DNA from: Deltaproteobacteria bacterium
Lineage (GTDB): Bacteria > Desulfobacterota > Desulfarculia > Adiutricales > Adiutricaceae
Reading direction: 5' to 3'
Assembly (NCBI GenBank): GCA_031277995.1
Contig: JAITLH010000281.1
Span: forward strand, 1-14,799
DNA length: 14,799 nt
The position numbers were made by a program, and so were the translations under genes. This document shows positions 13,732 to 14,799 of this stretch, in pieces. The notes beneath the pieces are model-generated. The model was not told where the DNA came from and searched no databases. It worked only from the letters and a program-made list of their open reading frames with translations. The stretch's first letter is position 1. The number at the start of each line of letters is the position of its first letter.

Positions 13732-13774
13732 AAAAAAAACCGCGAGGCGTAATAAGGCTCCCTGGCCGCCGCGG
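13732..13774 (-). terminator. Intrinsic terminator or attenuator between the cyclotransferase and LUD genes
   Basis: On the - strand, CGCCGCGG-complementary arms (13767-13774 with 13740-13743 and 13746-13749, two-base bulge) form a stem followed directly by eight T. It would end the cyclotransferase transcript. It lies only 14 bases before the LUD Shine-Dalgarno sequence, so a LUD promoter must be upstream (AT-rich 13789-13834), making this an attenuator, or must overlap it. Confidence 0.6.
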
Positions 13775-13842
13775 CGTCTTTTTTTCTAAGGTAAATATGT
13801 ACGTGAATAATTTTGATTATTTGATTAAAAACTCACCAATGG

Positions 13843-13861
13843 CGGGGTCCTGGCGACCCCG
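13843..13861 (-). other. Perfect hairpin downstream of the cyclotransferase
   Basis: CGGGGTC (13843-13849) and GACCCCG (13855-13861) pair perfectly around a 5-nt loop. A five-T stretch follows 11 bases later on the - strand. It may be an upstream, weaker terminator of the same transcript. Confidence 0.4.
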
Positions 13862-13885
13862 AAGTTGGCGGGCTTCTTTTATAAG

Positions 13886-13899
13886 GCGCCCTAGGGCGC
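13886..13899. other. 14-bp palindrome over the cyclotransferase stop codon
   Basis: GCGCCCTAGGGCGC is a perfect palindrome whose central TAG, read on the - strand at 13893-13891, is the stop codon of the cyclotransferase gene. Confidence 0.7.
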
Positions 13900-14799
13900 G
13901 TTGTAGGAAATTCGGTAAATAGTGGGCCAGAGTTTTCCGGTGGCCCAAAGGCGGCCCTGGCCGTCTATGGCCAAGCCGTTGGCCACGGCCTCGGACTTGG
14001 AGCCGTCGTGTTTGTCGAGTTCTTTTTGGGCCAACTCGCTTAAGTCCAGATAGTATCTGACTTGGCCGGAAGCGGGATCGATGGCCGCGACCAAGGCGGT
14101 ATGCCAGATATTGGCTAAAATCAAACCGGACCTGGCCTCCCATTCCAGCTCGTTAAGTTGCCTAACCGGGTTTTGGCCATCCTTGACCAAGAGCGGATCG
14201 CCCATGGGCGCGAAATCCCCGACTTGGTGTTTTTGCAAGCGATCCGATCCGTCCGAGCGCCAAAAGGTCCGCCCATCATAGGCCAAACCCCAGCCCTCCA
14301 TGGATTGGTGAATGGTGTTTTTTATTTCCAAGGTGGACGGGTCAACCACGTAAACGAGGCCCTCGTTCCAGGTCAGTAAGTACAGATCCCCGTTGGCCTC
14401 GGCCAGCCCCTCGGCGAAGACCTCCGGGGGTAGGTTTAACTGCGCTTCCGTCCCCAGGCCGCCTTTTTGATCCAGTTCGGCCGCCGGATAGGTATGCAGG
14501 GCCGATTTGTCGTATAGGCCGGTTGACTCGTAAAGGTGCCGGTTATAAAAGATTAGCCCCTGGGTAAACATCTCCCGGGGCCTTTCGACCTCCTTTTCAA
14601 TGGTTACCTTAACCACGGGGGCCTGGGGCGTAAAGGCCAGGCCCTTAATTTGACCGCTAGGAGCGCTTAATCGCGAACCGGGCGCCGGGCTTGGGTTAGG
14701 GTTTTGGTCCTGGGCCTTGGACGGGGCCGAAGGTAAGAGCCCTAGGGCTAAACCCAGGGCCAGGGTTAAGACCAGTAAGCCTAAGCGGGAAAAAAGTTT
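13891..14799 (-). CDS. Secreted glutaminyl-peptide cyclotransferase (5' partial)
   Basis: A plant/bacterial-type (papaya-like, beta-propeller) glutaminyl cyclotransferase that converts N-terminal Gln of peptides to pyroglutamate. Family motifs run in order: REMFTQGLIFY, HLYESTGLYDKS, EVFAEGLAE with YLLTWNEG, EGWGLAYDG, RSDGSD, LNELEW, ANIW, VANGLAIDG and ATGKLWP. The frame does not start at the GTG at 14616: it stays open to the window edge and reads a signal peptide. That peptide is KLFSRLGLLVLTLALG followed by another hydrophobic stretch and PSAPSKA before QDQNPNPSP, so a signal peptidase I cut after SKA is likely. A Pro/Ser-rich spacer then leads into the enzyme domain. The initiator codon lies just outside the window. 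It would act in the periplasm or outside the cell. About 302 residues are visible, and the domain is complete. Confidence 0.9.
   Translation of the reverse strand, partial: KLFSRLGLLVLTLALGLALGLLPSAPSKAQDQNPNPSPAPGSRLSAPSGQIKGLAFTPQAPVVKVTIEKEVERPREMFTQGLIFYNRHLYESTGLYDKSALHTYPAAELDQKGGLGTEAQLNLPPEVFAEGLAEANGDLYLLTWNEGLVYVVDPSTLEIKNTIHQSMEGWGLAYDGRTFWRSDGSDRLQKHQVGDFAPMGDPLLVKDGQNPVRQLNELEWEARSGLILANIWHTALVAAIDPASGQVRYYLDLSELAQKELDKHDGSKSEAVANGLAIDGQGRLWATGKLWPTIYRISYNAP

Overview
The window looks like a chromosomal segment of a Gram-negative proteobacterium. The best guess is Desulfobacterota (the former Deltaproteobacteria), held with modest confidence. The pointers are the metX-metW pair, a BamE/SmpA-like outer-membrane lipoprotein, a large methyl-accepting chemotaxis protein and a stand-alone LUD-domain protein. 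Coding DNA is mostly GC-rich and full of GGCC-type words. Several stretches are sharply AT-rich: about 6000-6850, the two ends of the gene at 7039-7974, and 10880-12110.

Layout. 1-1686 (+): 3' part of homoserine O-acyltransferase metX, then metW. 1751-2149 (+): promoter, rpmB (ribosomal protein L28, zinc-ribbon form) and a strong bidirectional terminator. 2231-2734 (-): a membrane-anchored coiled-coil protein. 2774-3187: low-complexity intergenic DNA. 3188-4945 (+): one reading frame joining IspH (HMBPP reductase) to a UbiA-type prenyltransferase. 5042-5830 (+): a family 2 glycosyltransferase, with strong hairpins before its start and over its stop. 6022-6727 (-): an accessory-looking pair, a BamE-like lipoprotein followed by a small secreted protein. 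6885-8578 (+): a repeat-rich locus holding an unrecognised 311-residue protein and a decayed, truncated second copy of it. 8817-10838 (-): a chemoreceptor and its terminator. 10839-12308: a long gene-free stretch with clustered perfect inverted repeats and a 51-bp minisatellite. 12309-13705 (-): a LUD/DUF162 protein upstream of a putative HEFIH zinc-metallopeptidase-like protein. 13891-14799 (-): a secreted glutaminyl-peptide cyclotransferase whose N-terminus runs off the window.

How the genes fit together. MetX makes the activated homoserine for methionine synthesis, and MetW is its usual partner. IspH makes IPP/DMAPP, and the fused UbiA-like domain would use the prenyl diphosphates built from them. 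The remaining genes are not an obvious pathway.

The most unusual points are: the IspH-UbiA fusion; the 7039-8578 duplication, in which 70 bp are identical while the flanks have diverged; the inverted-repeat cluster at 11106-11402; and the repeated placement of palindromes over stop codons. I did not find a complete defence system, CRISPR array, transposase, integrase, tRNA or rRNA.
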